A stretch of DNA of 40,000 nucleotides, from contig ONZJ01000002.1 in assembly GCA_900313005.1 (NCBI GenBank), forward strand, positions 1-40,000, in the 5' to 3' direction. The position numbers and the translations under genes were made by a program. Numbering within the stretch: position 1 is the stretch's first letter; each line of letters begins with the position of its first letter. Source of the DNA: Rhodobacteraceae bacterium EL129. GTDB taxonomy: Bacteria; Pseudomonadota; Alphaproteobacteria; Rhodobacterales; Rhodobacteraceae. The notes beneath the pieces are model-generated. The model searched no databases, was not told the DNA's origin, and saw nothing but the letters and a program-made list of their open reading frames with translations. Of the stretch, positions 15,687 through 22,958 are shown piece after piece.

Positions 15687-16673
15687 ATGCCTGAACAACT
15701 CGTCTTTGCGATGGAGGTCTTCCTCAACGGGCTGATGGCGGGCGTGCTCTATGCGCTGGTCGCCCTGGGGTTCGTTCTGATCTACAAGGCCTCGGGGATT
15801 TTCAATTATGCCCAAGGGGTTATGGCGTTGTTTGCGGCCCTCACACTTGTCGGGATCATGGAAGGGCAGGTGCCGTTCGCGCATCTGATCAACGCCATGT
15901 TTGGCACTGAGATCCACCACTTTGGCTGGCACGTTCCGGCATTGCTGGCGATCTTGCTGACGATGGTGGTGATGGTGGGGCTGGCCTGGCTGGTGAACAC
16001 AATCATCTTTAAGCATCTGGTCAACCAAGAGCCGATCATCCTCTTTATGGCGACCATTGGGCTGGCCTACTTCCTTGAGGGATTTGGCGACATCATGTGG
16101 GGCGCGGACATCAAAAAACTGGATGTAGGCCTGCCGCAGGGGATCAATGAAGCGATTGATGAGGTGACCTATGGCATCTTTGATTACGGCTTCTTTATCG
16201 ACAATTTGGATATTGTAGCCACGGTGGTGGCAGCCGCACTGGTGTTCACGCTGATCATCTTTGCACAATACACCAAGCAGGGCCGGGCCATGCGCGCGGT
16301 GGCGGATGACCACCAAGCGGCGCTGAGCGTGGGAATTTCGCTCAACTTCATCTGGGTGATGGTCTGGTCGCTCGCAGGTTTCGTGGCGCTGGTCGCGGGC
16401 ATCATGTGGGGCACCAAATCAGGCGTGCAGTTTTCGCTGTCGCTGATTGCTTTGAAGGCTCTGCCCGTGCTGATGCTAGGCGGGTTCACGTCCATCCCAG
16501 GCGCCATCGTTGGCGGGTTGATCATCGGTGTTGGCGAGAAGCTGTTTGAGTTTGCCATTGGCCCCATGGTGGGTGGCGCGACCGAGAACTGGTTCGCCTA
16601 TGTGTTGGCGCTGGTGTTCCTGGTGTTCCGGCCACAGGGCCTGTTTGGGGAGAAGATCATTGAGCGTGTATGA
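15687..16673 (+). CDS. ABC transporter permease, LivH type
   Basis: A 328-residue inner-membrane permease of the LivH/HAAT family with eight or so predicted helices (first near residues 11-35; GVLYALVALGFVLIYKASGIFNYAQG is the family N-terminal signature). The late segment GLGG/GAIVGGLIIGVGEKLFEF, near residues 270-300, is the usual coupling region. It follows the ATPase by 26 nt with a G-rich ribosome-binding site (AGGGGG). Its TGA stop overlaps the ATG of a small membrane protein by 4 nt. Confidence 0.92.
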   Translation: MPEQLVFAMEVFLNGLMAGVLYALVALGFVLIYKASGIFNYAQGVMALFAALTLVGIMEGQVPFAHLINAMFGTEIHHFGWHVPALLAILLTMVVMVGLAWLVNTIIFKHLVNQEPIILFMATIGLAYFLEGFGDIMWGADIKKLDVGLPQGINEAIDEVTYGIFDYGFFIDNLDIVATVVAAALVFTLIIFAQYTKQGRAMRAVADDHQAALSVGISLNFIWVMVWSLAGFVALVAGIMWGTKSGVQFSLSLIALKALPVLMLGGFTSIPGAIVGGLIIGVGEKLFEFAIGPMVGGATENWFAYVLALVFLVFRPQGLFGEKIIERV

Positions 16674-16900
16674 TGCGAATTCTGTCCTTGATACTCATAG
16701 TGCTTGGATGCCTCATGCTATCGGGATTGCTGGCTGCCCTGATTTATGCATGGCACTTGGCGACTGCAGTGAGCCCAGCCTACCAAGACACATACTATGT
16801 GGTTTTTCATCCCACTTGGAGCGCTGCGCTATATCTCCTGCTGACCGCAGGCTTTCTGATCGCGGGCATCTGGCTTCGCCGAAATTCAAGAGAGGAATGA
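16670..16900 (+). CDS. 76-residue two-helix membrane protein inside the permease pair
   Basis: A small integral membrane protein with two hydrophobic helices (about residues 3-28, rich in Leu/Ile/Ala, and about 51-69, SAALYLLLTAGFLIAGIWL) and a basic tail (RRNSREE). Its ATG overlaps the permease stop (ATGA) and the next permease begins 5 nt after its stop, so it is co-translated in the same operon. Local composition is a little more AT-rich than the flanking permeases. I do not recognise a family. A small accessory subunit or stabiliser of the permease pair is an inference. Confidence 0.65.
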   Translation: MMRILSLILIVLGCLMLSGLLAALIYAWHLATAVSPAYQDTYYVVFHPTWSAALYLLLTAGFLIAGIWLRRNSREE

Positions 16901-16904
16901 GCTG

Positions 16905-17981
16905 ATGTTCTACCGCGAAGCAGGTGATTTCAAGACGTCCTACTCCGAGGACAATCAGACCTTTCCGATCAAGTTTGACCGGTGGCGCTATTACTTTGTG
17001 CTGTTGGTGGCCTTCGCTGTGGTGCCGTTCATCATCAACGATTATTGGGTCAATGCGGTGTTCCTGCCGTTTCTGATCTATTCGATTGCGGCCATTGGGC
17101 TGAACATTCTGGTCGGCTATTGCGGGCAGGTGTCTTTGGGCACGGGCGGTTTCATGGCAGTGGGGGCCTATGCCTGCTACAAGTTGATGACCGGCTTTCC
17201 CGAAGTGAGCATCTTCATCCACATTATCCTATCGGGCGGGATTACCGCGATGGTCTGTGTGGCCTTTGGCCTGCCCAGCTTGCGGATCAAAGGTTTTTAT
17301 CTGGCGGTGGCCACGCTGGCGGCGCAGTTCTTTTTGGTGTGGCTCTTTAACAAGGTGGCGTGGTTTTACAACTACTCGGCCTCGGGCCAGATCAACGCGC
17401 CTGAGCGCACTGTGCTTGGCACACCCATCACCGGTGCCCAGACCGAGCCTTGGGCGGCTTATCTGTTCTGCCTGGTGTTTGTGGTCATCTGTGCGGTGAT
17501 CGCCCGCAACCTGACCCGTGGGATGCAGGGGCGCAAATGGATGGCCATTCGCGATATGGACATCGCGGCCGAGATCATCGGAGTGAACCCGTTGCGTGCC
17601 AAGTTGAGTGCCTTTGCCGTCTCAGGGTTCTTTGTTGGGATCTCGGGCGCGCTGTTCTTTTCGGTCTATTTGGGGGCTGTTGAGGTGGGTGAAGTCTTTG
17701 GCATCACCAAGTCATTCCTCGTCCTGTTTATGGTGATCATCGGCGGGCTTGGATCAATCTTTGGCAGCTTTGCCGGAGCGGCCTTTCTGGTGCTTTTGCC
17801 GGTGCTGCTGAAGAACGTATTGGTCGGCACATTGGGCTGGCCCACAGACCTGGCAGCACATCTGGAATTCATGATCGTTGGAGCGCTGATCGTAGTGTTC
17901 CTGATCGCCGAGCCGCATGGGCTGGCGCAGCTTTGGCGCGTGGCTAAAGAGAAACTGAGACTTTGGCCGTTCCCGCACTAG
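16905..17981 (+). CDS. ABC transporter permease, LivM type
   Basis: A 358-residue second permease of the HAAT importer, with an N-terminal hydrophilic stretch of about 25 residues and then multiple helices (AFAVVPFIINDYW; GLNILVGYCGQVSLGTGGFMAVGAYA is the LivM signature). The GLPSLRIKGFYLAVATLA motif and FGITKSFLVLFMVIIGGLGSIFGSFAGA segment mark the coupling helices. AGAGGAA lies about 7 nt before the ATG. A GC-rich hairpin follows before the binding-protein gene. Confidence 0.92.
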   Translation: MFYREAGDFKTSYSEDNQTFPIKFDRWRYYFVLLVAFAVVPFIINDYWVNAVFLPFLIYSIAAIGLNILVGYCGQVSLGTGGFMAVGAYACYKLMTGFPEVSIFIHIILSGGITAMVCVAFGLPSLRIKGFYLAVATLAAQFFLVWLFNKVAWFYNYSASGQINAPERTVLGTPITGAQTEPWAAYLFCLVFVVICAVIARNLTRGMQGRKWMAIRDMDIAAEIIGVNPLRAKLSAFAVSGFFVGISGALFFSVYLGAVEVGEVFGITKSFLVLFMVIIGGLGSIFGSFAGAAFLVLLPVLLKNVLVGTLGWPTDLAAHLEFMIVGALIVVFLIAEPHGLAQLWRVAKEKLRLWPFPH

Positions 17982-17999
17982 GGCAGGGCCGAGAGGTGT

Positions 18000-18017
18000 G
18001 CCGGGCTGAAGCCCGGC
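18000..18017 (+). other. intergenic hairpin before the binding-protein gene
   Basis: GCCGGGC (18000-18006) pairs with GCCCGGC (18011-18017) around a TGAA loop, 7 bp perfect. It lies 18 nt after the permease stop and is not followed by a T-run. Stem-loops here in transporter operons often raise expression of the binding protein by protecting or stalling; that function is inferred. Confidence 0.6.
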
Positions 18018-18055
18018 CTACAAAAAATCGGATAAACCAAGGGAGGTATAAACCG

Positions 18056-19336
18056 ATGAAGATGAAACTACTTACCGCAGCCGCGGCGGCCGTGATGGCT
18101 GCTGCTCCGGCGCTGGCGGATCTGGTGATTGTCGATACCAGCTATCGCACAGGGCCATATGCGGCCAACGGCATTCCGTTCTCGGATGGCTATCAGGATT
18201 ACTTCACTCTGCTCAATGAACGCGATGGCGGCATTGGCGGTGAAATGGTGCGGATCGTGGAATGCGAAACCGGCTATAACACCGAAAAAGGTGTGGAATG
18301 CTACGAGGCGACGAAGGGCGAAGGCGCACTGGTTTATCAACCACTGTCCACCGGCATCACCTATCAGTTGATCCCGAAAGCCACAGCTGACGGTATCCCG
18401 CTTCATACCATGGGATACGGCCGTACGTCTGCCAAGAACGGCGGCGTGTTCAACTGGGTGTTCAACTATCCTGCGAACTACTGGGATGGCGCCTCACTGG
18501 CTGTGACACATATTGCCGACCAAAACGGTGGCGATATCGCGGGCAAGAAAATCGCGCTGGTCTACCACAACTCTGCCTATGGCAAAGAGCCGATCCGCAC
18601 GCTGGAAGGCCTGGCTGAAAAGCACGGGTTCGAGCTGAGCCTGCTGCCTGTGGATCACCCCGGTCAGGAGCAGAAATCGCAGTGGCTGCAAATCCGCCGT
18701 GAGAAGCCTGACTATGTTCTGATGTGGGGCTGGGGCGTTATGAACCAGGTTGCCATCCAAGAAGCCGTGAACATCCGTTTCCCGATGGAAAACTTCATCG
18801 GTATCTGGTGGTCCGGGTCTGAAAATGACGTGAAAGCGGCAGGCGACAAGGCCAATGGCTATAAGGCGCTGACGTTCCACAACCTTGGGTCGGATTACCC
18901 GGTTTATGCCGACATTCAGCAGCACGTTGTGGGTGCAGGCAAGGCCGCCGGTGCTGGTGATCAGGTGGGCACGGTGCTCTATAACCGTGGCATGTATGCC
19001 GCGATGCTAGCGTCCGAGGCGATCAAGACCGCTCAGGAAATGTCCGGCACCTCTGACATTACATCTGCCCAGATGCGCGATGGCATGGAGAACCTTGAAA
19101 TCACCGAAGCCAAGATGGCGGCCATCGGTCTGCCGAACTTTGGTCCGGAGTTCAAAGTGTCTTGCGAAAACCATGGTGGTAACGGCTTTGGTGCCGTGTC
19201 GCAGTGGAATGCCGAAGCGGGCTCGTTCGAGCTGATCACCGAGTACTACCAGTCTGATCAGGATGTGATTGGACCATTGGTGGATGAAGATTCAGCTGCG
19301 TTTGCTGCCGAGAATGGTATCGAAGGCGGGTGCTGA
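18056..19336 (+). CDS. ABC transporter substrate-binding protein (Peripla_BP_6, HAAT type)
   Basis: A 426-residue periplasmic binding protein. The frame begins further upstream at 17963, but GGGAGGT ends 8 nt before the ATG at 18056 and this start gives a signal peptide (MKMKLLTAAAAAVMAAAPALA, cleavage after residue 21). The mature protein has a type I periplasmic binding fold with a first lobe containing TGPYAANGIPFSDGYQDYFTLLNERDGGIGG and the LVYHNSAYGKEP hinge; it matches aromatic/aliphatic-acid and amino-acid receptors of this family. The ligand is not defined by sequence, but co-transcription with two CoA ligases suggests a carboxylate. Confidence 0.92.
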   Translation: MKMKLLTAAAAAVMAAAPALADLVIVDTSYRTGPYAANGIPFSDGYQDYFTLLNERDGGIGGEMVRIVECETGYNTEKGVECYEATKGEGALVYQPLSTGITYQLIPKATADGIPLHTMGYGRTSAKNGGVFNWVFNYPANYWDGASLAVTHIADQNGGDIAGKKIALVYHNSAYGKEPIRTLEGLAEKHGFELSLLPVDHPGQEQKSQWLQIRREKPDYVLMWGWGVMNQVAIQEAVNIRFPMENFIGIWWSGSENDVKAAGDKANGYKALTFHNLGSDYPVYADIQQHVVGAGKAAGAGDQVGTVLYNRGMYAAMLASEAIKTAQEMSGTSDITSAQMRDGMENLEITEAKMAAIGLPNFGPEFKVSCENHGGNGFGAVSQWNAEAGSFELITEYYQSDQDVIGPLVDEDSAAFAAENGIEGGC

Positions 19337-19351
19337 TTTAAGCGCTAACTT

Positions 19352-19379
19352 CCCGGCCGTGGCGTGATCTGCGGCCGGG
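19352..19379 (+). other. intergenic hairpin after the binding-protein gene
   Basis: CCCGGCCG (19352-19359) pairs perfectly with CGGCCGGG (19372-19379) around a 12-nt loop, 16 nt past the binding-protein stop. It is followed by GACTCTTGAGTATATTTGG and lacks an immediate T-run, so it may act as a partial terminator or 3'-end stabiliser before the second ATPase gene. Confidence 0.55.
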
Positions 19380-19445
19380 GACTCTTGAGTATATTTGGAA
19401 AGATGAAGATGGGGCGATGCGCCTTGTCTGCAGGGGAGATGCGCC

Positions 19446-20270
19446 ATGGCGGATGTAACCGAGACCCAAGATAACCTTCTGGAGGTCAACAATATCGAGG
19501 TGATCTACAATCACGTGATCCTCGTGTTGAAAGGTGTTTCCCTGAACGTGCCCAAGGGCGGGATCACCGCCCTGCTGGGTGGCAACGGGGCCGGTAAGAC
19601 CACCACGTTGAAAGCAATTTCGAACCTGCTGAAGTCCGAGCGGGGGGAAGTGACCAAAGGCTCGATCCTCTATCGTGGCGAGCGTATTCAGGATCTGGTA
19701 CCGTCTGATCTGGTCAAGAAGGGTGTCATTCAGGTGATGGAAGGCCGTCACTGTTTTGAGCATCTGACGGTGGAGGAAAACCTGCTGACTGGGGCCTATA
19801 CACGCGGGTCGAGCCGGGGCGAGATTGAGGCCGATCTGAATAAGGTTTACGACTATTTCCCGCGCCTGAAAGAGCGGCGGCGGTCGCAGGCAGGATATAC
19901 CTCGGGCGGAGAGCAACAGATGGTGGCCATTGGCCGTGCCTTGATGAGCCGCCCTGAGACCATCCTGCTGGACGAGCCTTCGATGGGATTGGCACCGCAG
20001 TTGGTGGAAGAGATTTTCCAGATCGTGAAGTCGTTGAACGAAAGAGAAGGGGCCACATTCCTGCTGGCCGAACAGAACACCAACGTGGCGCTGCGGTTTG
20101 CGCAGTATGGCTATATTCTGGAGAGCGGCCGCGTGGTGATGGACGGCCCCGCCAAAGAGCTGCGTGAAAACCCGGATGTGAAAGAATTCTACTTGGGCAT
20201 GTCGGATGACGGGCGCAAGTCCTTTCGCGACGTACGCAGTTATCGGCGTCGGAAAAGATGGCTGAGTTGA
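19446..20270 (+). CDS. ABC transporter ATP-binding protein, LivF type
   Basis: A 274-residue second ATPase of the importer. Walker A GGNGAGKT spans 45-52, the signature is TSGGEQQMVAIGRAL, and Walker B ILLDEPSMGLAP follows; the H-loop is in LLAEQNTNVALRFA, where the histidine of the switch is replaced by asparagine (as in LivF). The C-terminus has an unusual basic tail (KSFRDVRSYRRRKRWLS) beyond the conserved core, of unknown role. AGGGGAG lies about 8 nt before the ATG. Confidence 0.92.
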   Translation: MADVTETQDNLLEVNNIEVIYNHVILVLKGVSLNVPKGGITALLGGNGAGKTTTLKAISNLLKSERGEVTKGSILYRGERIQDLVPSDLVKKGVIQVMEGRHCFEHLTVEENLLTGAYTRGSSRGEIEADLNKVYDYFPRLKERRRSQAGYTSGGEQQMVAIGRALMSRPETILLDEPSMGLAPQLVEEIFQIVKSLNEREGATFLLAEQNTNVALRFAQYGYILESGRVVMDGPAKELRENPDVKEFYLGMSDDGRKSFRDVRSYRRRKRWLS

Positions 20271-20385
20271 TCTCAGACGAGAAATTGGCCTGTCGCACTC
20301 CAGCGGAGGGACGCGGAGAAATTGCACGGGTGAGCGGTGTATCACATCGGACTTTGTGTCTGATTGCCGCCGAAGGAGCGCAGAA

Positions 20386-21606
20386 TTGACCAACTACTTT
20401 GACGAGCTTGAAACCCAAAGCGCTGATCAACGCAGCGCGCGGCTGTCGCGGCTTTTGCCCGAACAAGTGGCGCACGCAAAAGCACTGTCCGGGTATGCGG
20501 CAACTTTGGCGGATGTGGATGCTTTGAGCATTCAAACGGCTGCGGATCTGGCCTCCTTGCCTGTGTTACGTAAATCCGATCTGGGAGCGGCGCAGAAGGC
20601 TGCTGGTCCTTTGGGCGGGTTGACGGGCATGCCGGCCTCGGGTTTTGCACATGTGTTTCAATCGCCCGGTCCCATTTATGAGCCAGGTGGCGTGGGCCAT
20701 GATTGGTGGCGCATGGGCCGGTTTCTGAAGGCTTGTGGCATTGGCGCGGGTGACATTGTGCAAAACTGTTTTGGATATCATCTGACGCCGGCAGGTATGA
20801 TTTTTGAGAACGGCGCGCGGGCTGTGGGGGCAGCGGTGCTGCCTGCGGGCACGGGCCAGACCGAACTGCAAGCGCAGGCGGCGCATGACATTGGTGTGAC
20901 GGCCTATGCCGGAACGCCTGACTATCTGAAGGTCATTCTGGATAAGGCCGATGAGATGGGTCTGCCCTTGCAGATCTCCAAGGCGGCTGTCGGTGGCGGG
21001 GCGCTCTTCCCGTCGCTGAGGCAGGAGTATGCAGACCGGGGCATCGCCTGTTTGCAATGCTATGCCACGGCTGATCTGGGAAATATCGCTTTTGAAAGCC
21101 CCGCGATGGAGGGGTTGATCGTCGATGAAGGCGTGATCGTTGAGATCGTGACGCCGGGGACCGGTGACCCGGTGGAACCCGGTCACGTGGGCGAGGTGGT
21201 CGTGACCACTTTGAACCCGGACTATCCGTTGATCCGATTTGCGACCGGTGATCTGAGTGCCGTGTTGGAGGGTGAAAGCCCCTGTGGCCGGACCAACCTG
21301 CGCATCAAGGGTTGGATGGGCCGGGCCGATCAGACGACCAAGATCAAGGGCATGTTCGTGAGGCCCGAGCAAGTCGCCGCCCTTGTGGCGCGTCACGATG
21401 ACATCACACGCGCGCGTGTGATTGCCAGCCGTGAAGGAGAGATGGACATCATGACCGTCCAACTTGAAGCGGACGGAGGCGAGGCCGATGCCTATGCGGC
21501 TGCGGTTTCGGACGTGCTGAAGATGAAAGGCCGGATCGAGATTGTGGCCAAGGGGTCATTGCCCAACGACGGCAAGGTGATCGAGGATTTGCGCAGCTAT
21601 GAGTGA
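20386..21606 (+). CDS. phenylacetate-CoA-ligase-like AMP-binding protein
   Basis: A 406-residue PaaK-like ANL protein. The upstream GTG in the frame is not used: GAAGGAG (20372-20378) ends 7 nt before a TTG at 20386, giving an N-terminus MTNYFDELETQ that matches the family's usual start. The adenylation landmarks are GYHLTPAGMIFENG, YAGTPDYLKVIL, VGGGALFPSLRQEY, RFATGDLSAVL and the terminal IKGMFVRPEQV and LPNDGKVIEDL. The usual P-loop (Ser/Thr/Gly-rich) is replaced by FQSPGPIYEPGG, so ATP chemistry may differ. It closes the operon, and co-occurs with a binding protein, ATPases and permeases. The substrate is an inferred aromatic or other carboxylate. Confidence 0.87.
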   Translation: MTNYFDELETQSADQRSARLSRLLPEQVAHAKALSGYAATLADVDALSIQTAADLASLPVLRKSDLGAAQKAAGPLGGLTGMPASGFAHVFQSPGPIYEPGGVGHDWWRMGRFLKACGIGAGDIVQNCFGYHLTPAGMIFENGARAVGAAVLPAGTGQTELQAQAAHDIGVTAYAGTPDYLKVILDKADEMGLPLQISKAAVGGGALFPSLRQEYADRGIACLQCYATADLGNIAFESPAMEGLIVDEGVIVEIVTPGTGDPVEPGHVGEVVVTTLNPDYPLIRFATGDLSAVLEGESPCGRTNLRIKGWMGRADQTTKIKGMFVRPEQVAALVARHDDITRARVIASREGEMDIMTVQLEADGGEADAYAAAVSDVLKMKGRIEIVAKGSLPNDGKVIEDLRSYE

Positions 21607-21642
21607 CCGCGCCATGCGTGTCGTCAAACCGGTGTGATGGCT

Positions 21643-22887
21643 TCAGGTGAACCTGTTCGCGTCATAGGGTGACAAATCCACATTCGGGCGTTTGCCACTG
21701 ATCAAATCTGCGATCCAGCGTCCGGTTTTTGGGCCCGCTGTCAGTCCGACGTGCTGATGCCCAAAGGCAGCATAGATCCCTGTCTGGCCGATTTCACCGA
21801 CCAAGGGCAGGCTGTCGGGGGTCGAGGGGCGCATGCCCATCCATTCCTCGGCCTCATCATAGGTCAAATTGGGGAAGGCCCATTTGATGTTCTTGCGGAT
21901 AAGCTCAATCGGGGCTTTTGAAGGCGGCGCTTTGTGGCTGCCCAGCTCGACCGTGCCGGCACAGCGCAGGCCTGTCTCCATAGGGTTCACGCCAAATTTG
22001 CCTTTGACCATCATCATCGGCGTGCGGGGCATCTGGCTGGGGTTTTTCAGGTGCAGGTGATAGCCGCGCTCGGTTTCCAGGGCGACCTTGAGGCCCAGCT
22101 TGGTTGTCAGCTCTTTTGACCAGATACCAGCCGCCAGAACCGCATGATCACAGGGCATGGGCCCTTGATTCGTGATCACGGATGTGATGCGCCCGTCGGA
22201 CATTTCGAAATCTTGCACTGTTGCGCGTCGGAACACGCCTCCCTCTGCTGCCAAGACGTCGGCCAGTGCCTCGCAATAAGCACCGGGATTGGTGATGTGT
22301 CCATGCCCTTTGATCCGAGCCAACATGTTGATGTTCGGCCCTGCCATTGGTTCGGCCTCGCGGACCGCTGCGCCGTCGATAATCTCGGGTGGATATCCCG
22401 CGTCGCTGCGTATGGCCCATCCGTAGCTTTCAGCGTCAAACGCGGCTCGGTTGGCATAGGCGTAGGTGAAATCGCTGGTTTCGATCCAATGCGCTGCGGG
22501 GGTGCCACGGGTCAGAGCCTGGTGCTGCTCGACGCTGTCGCCCAGCATGGGCATCAAGGCGTCCACCGTACGGCGGACACCCGCGTCAGAGGCATAGGAC
22601 ATGAACTTGAGCAGCCAGGGGATCAGTTTGGGGAAATAGCGCCATTGCATGAACAGGGGCGCATTGCGATCCAGCATGTATTTTAGCCCGGTTTTGCCGA
22701 TGCCGGGCGTGTTCACCGGGATCATCGCCCATTGTGCCAGAAGCCCTGCATTGCCGTAGGAGGCGCCAGCCGCCGGGCCGTCCTTGTCGATGAGTGTGAC
22801 CTCATGACCTGCGCGGCGCAGCCAGATGGCCGAACTTAGCCCGCAAATCCCGGCACCGATGACGATGATACTTCGTTTGCCGCTCAT
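21643..22887 (-). CDS. FAD-dependent oxidoreductase, D-amino-acid dehydrogenase (DadA) type
   Basis: A 414-residue flavoprotein of the DAO family. The N-terminal dinucleotide-binding motif IGAGICGLSSAIWLRRAGHEV spans about residues 7-28, followed by ASYGNAGLL, which is typical of DadA-like enzymes and positions the FAD. The C-terminal WMGMRPSTPDSLPLVGEI and FGHQHVGLTAGPKTGRWIADLI segments complete the FAD/substrate barrel. The frame continues upstream to a GTG at 22920; the ATG at 22887 is preferred because GGAG is 9 nt upstream. The substrate is probably a D-amino acid or other amine, but sarcosine/glycine-type oxidases share these motifs. It is convergent with the ligase gene. Confidence 0.88.
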   Translation of the reverse strand: MSGKRSIIVIGAGICGLSSAIWLRRAGHEVTLIDKDGPAAGASYGNAGLLAQWAMIPVNTPGIGKTGLKYMLDRNAPLFMQWRYFPKLIPWLLKFMSYASDAGVRRTVDALMPMLGDSVEQHQALTRGTPAAHWIETSDFTYAYANRAAFDAESYGWAIRSDAGYPPEIIDGAAVREAEPMAGPNINMLARIKGHGHITNPGAYCEALADVLAAEGGVFRRATVQDFEMSDGRITSVITNQGPMPCDHAVLAAGIWSKELTTKLGLKVALETERGYHLHLKNPSQMPRTPMMMVKGKFGVNPMETGLRCAGTVELGSHKAPPSKAPIELIRKNIKWAFPNLTYDEAEEWMGMRPSTPDSLPLVGEIGQTGIYAAFGHQHVGLTAGPKTGRWIADLISGKRPNVDLSPYDANRFT

Positions 22888-22938
22888 GGGCACGCACTCC
22901 GCAAGCTGTCTCGGCCTCACCTAAACGCGAAGGACAAG

Positions 22939-22948
22939 ATTGCGCAAT
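22939..22948. promoter_or_regulatory. palindrome upstream of the flavoprotein gene
   Basis: ATTGCGCAAT is a perfect 10-bp palindrome 51-61 nt upstream of the flavoprotein start and just after the DUF3179 stop. Its position would suit an operator for the flavoprotein. No binding protein is evident. Confidence 0.3.
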
Positions 22949-22958
22949 GTCAAAGCAC

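Noticed and set aside
19338..20393. 351-codon open frame on the minus strand opposite the second ATPase
   Set aside because: Antisense to a gene with complete Walker and signature motifs.
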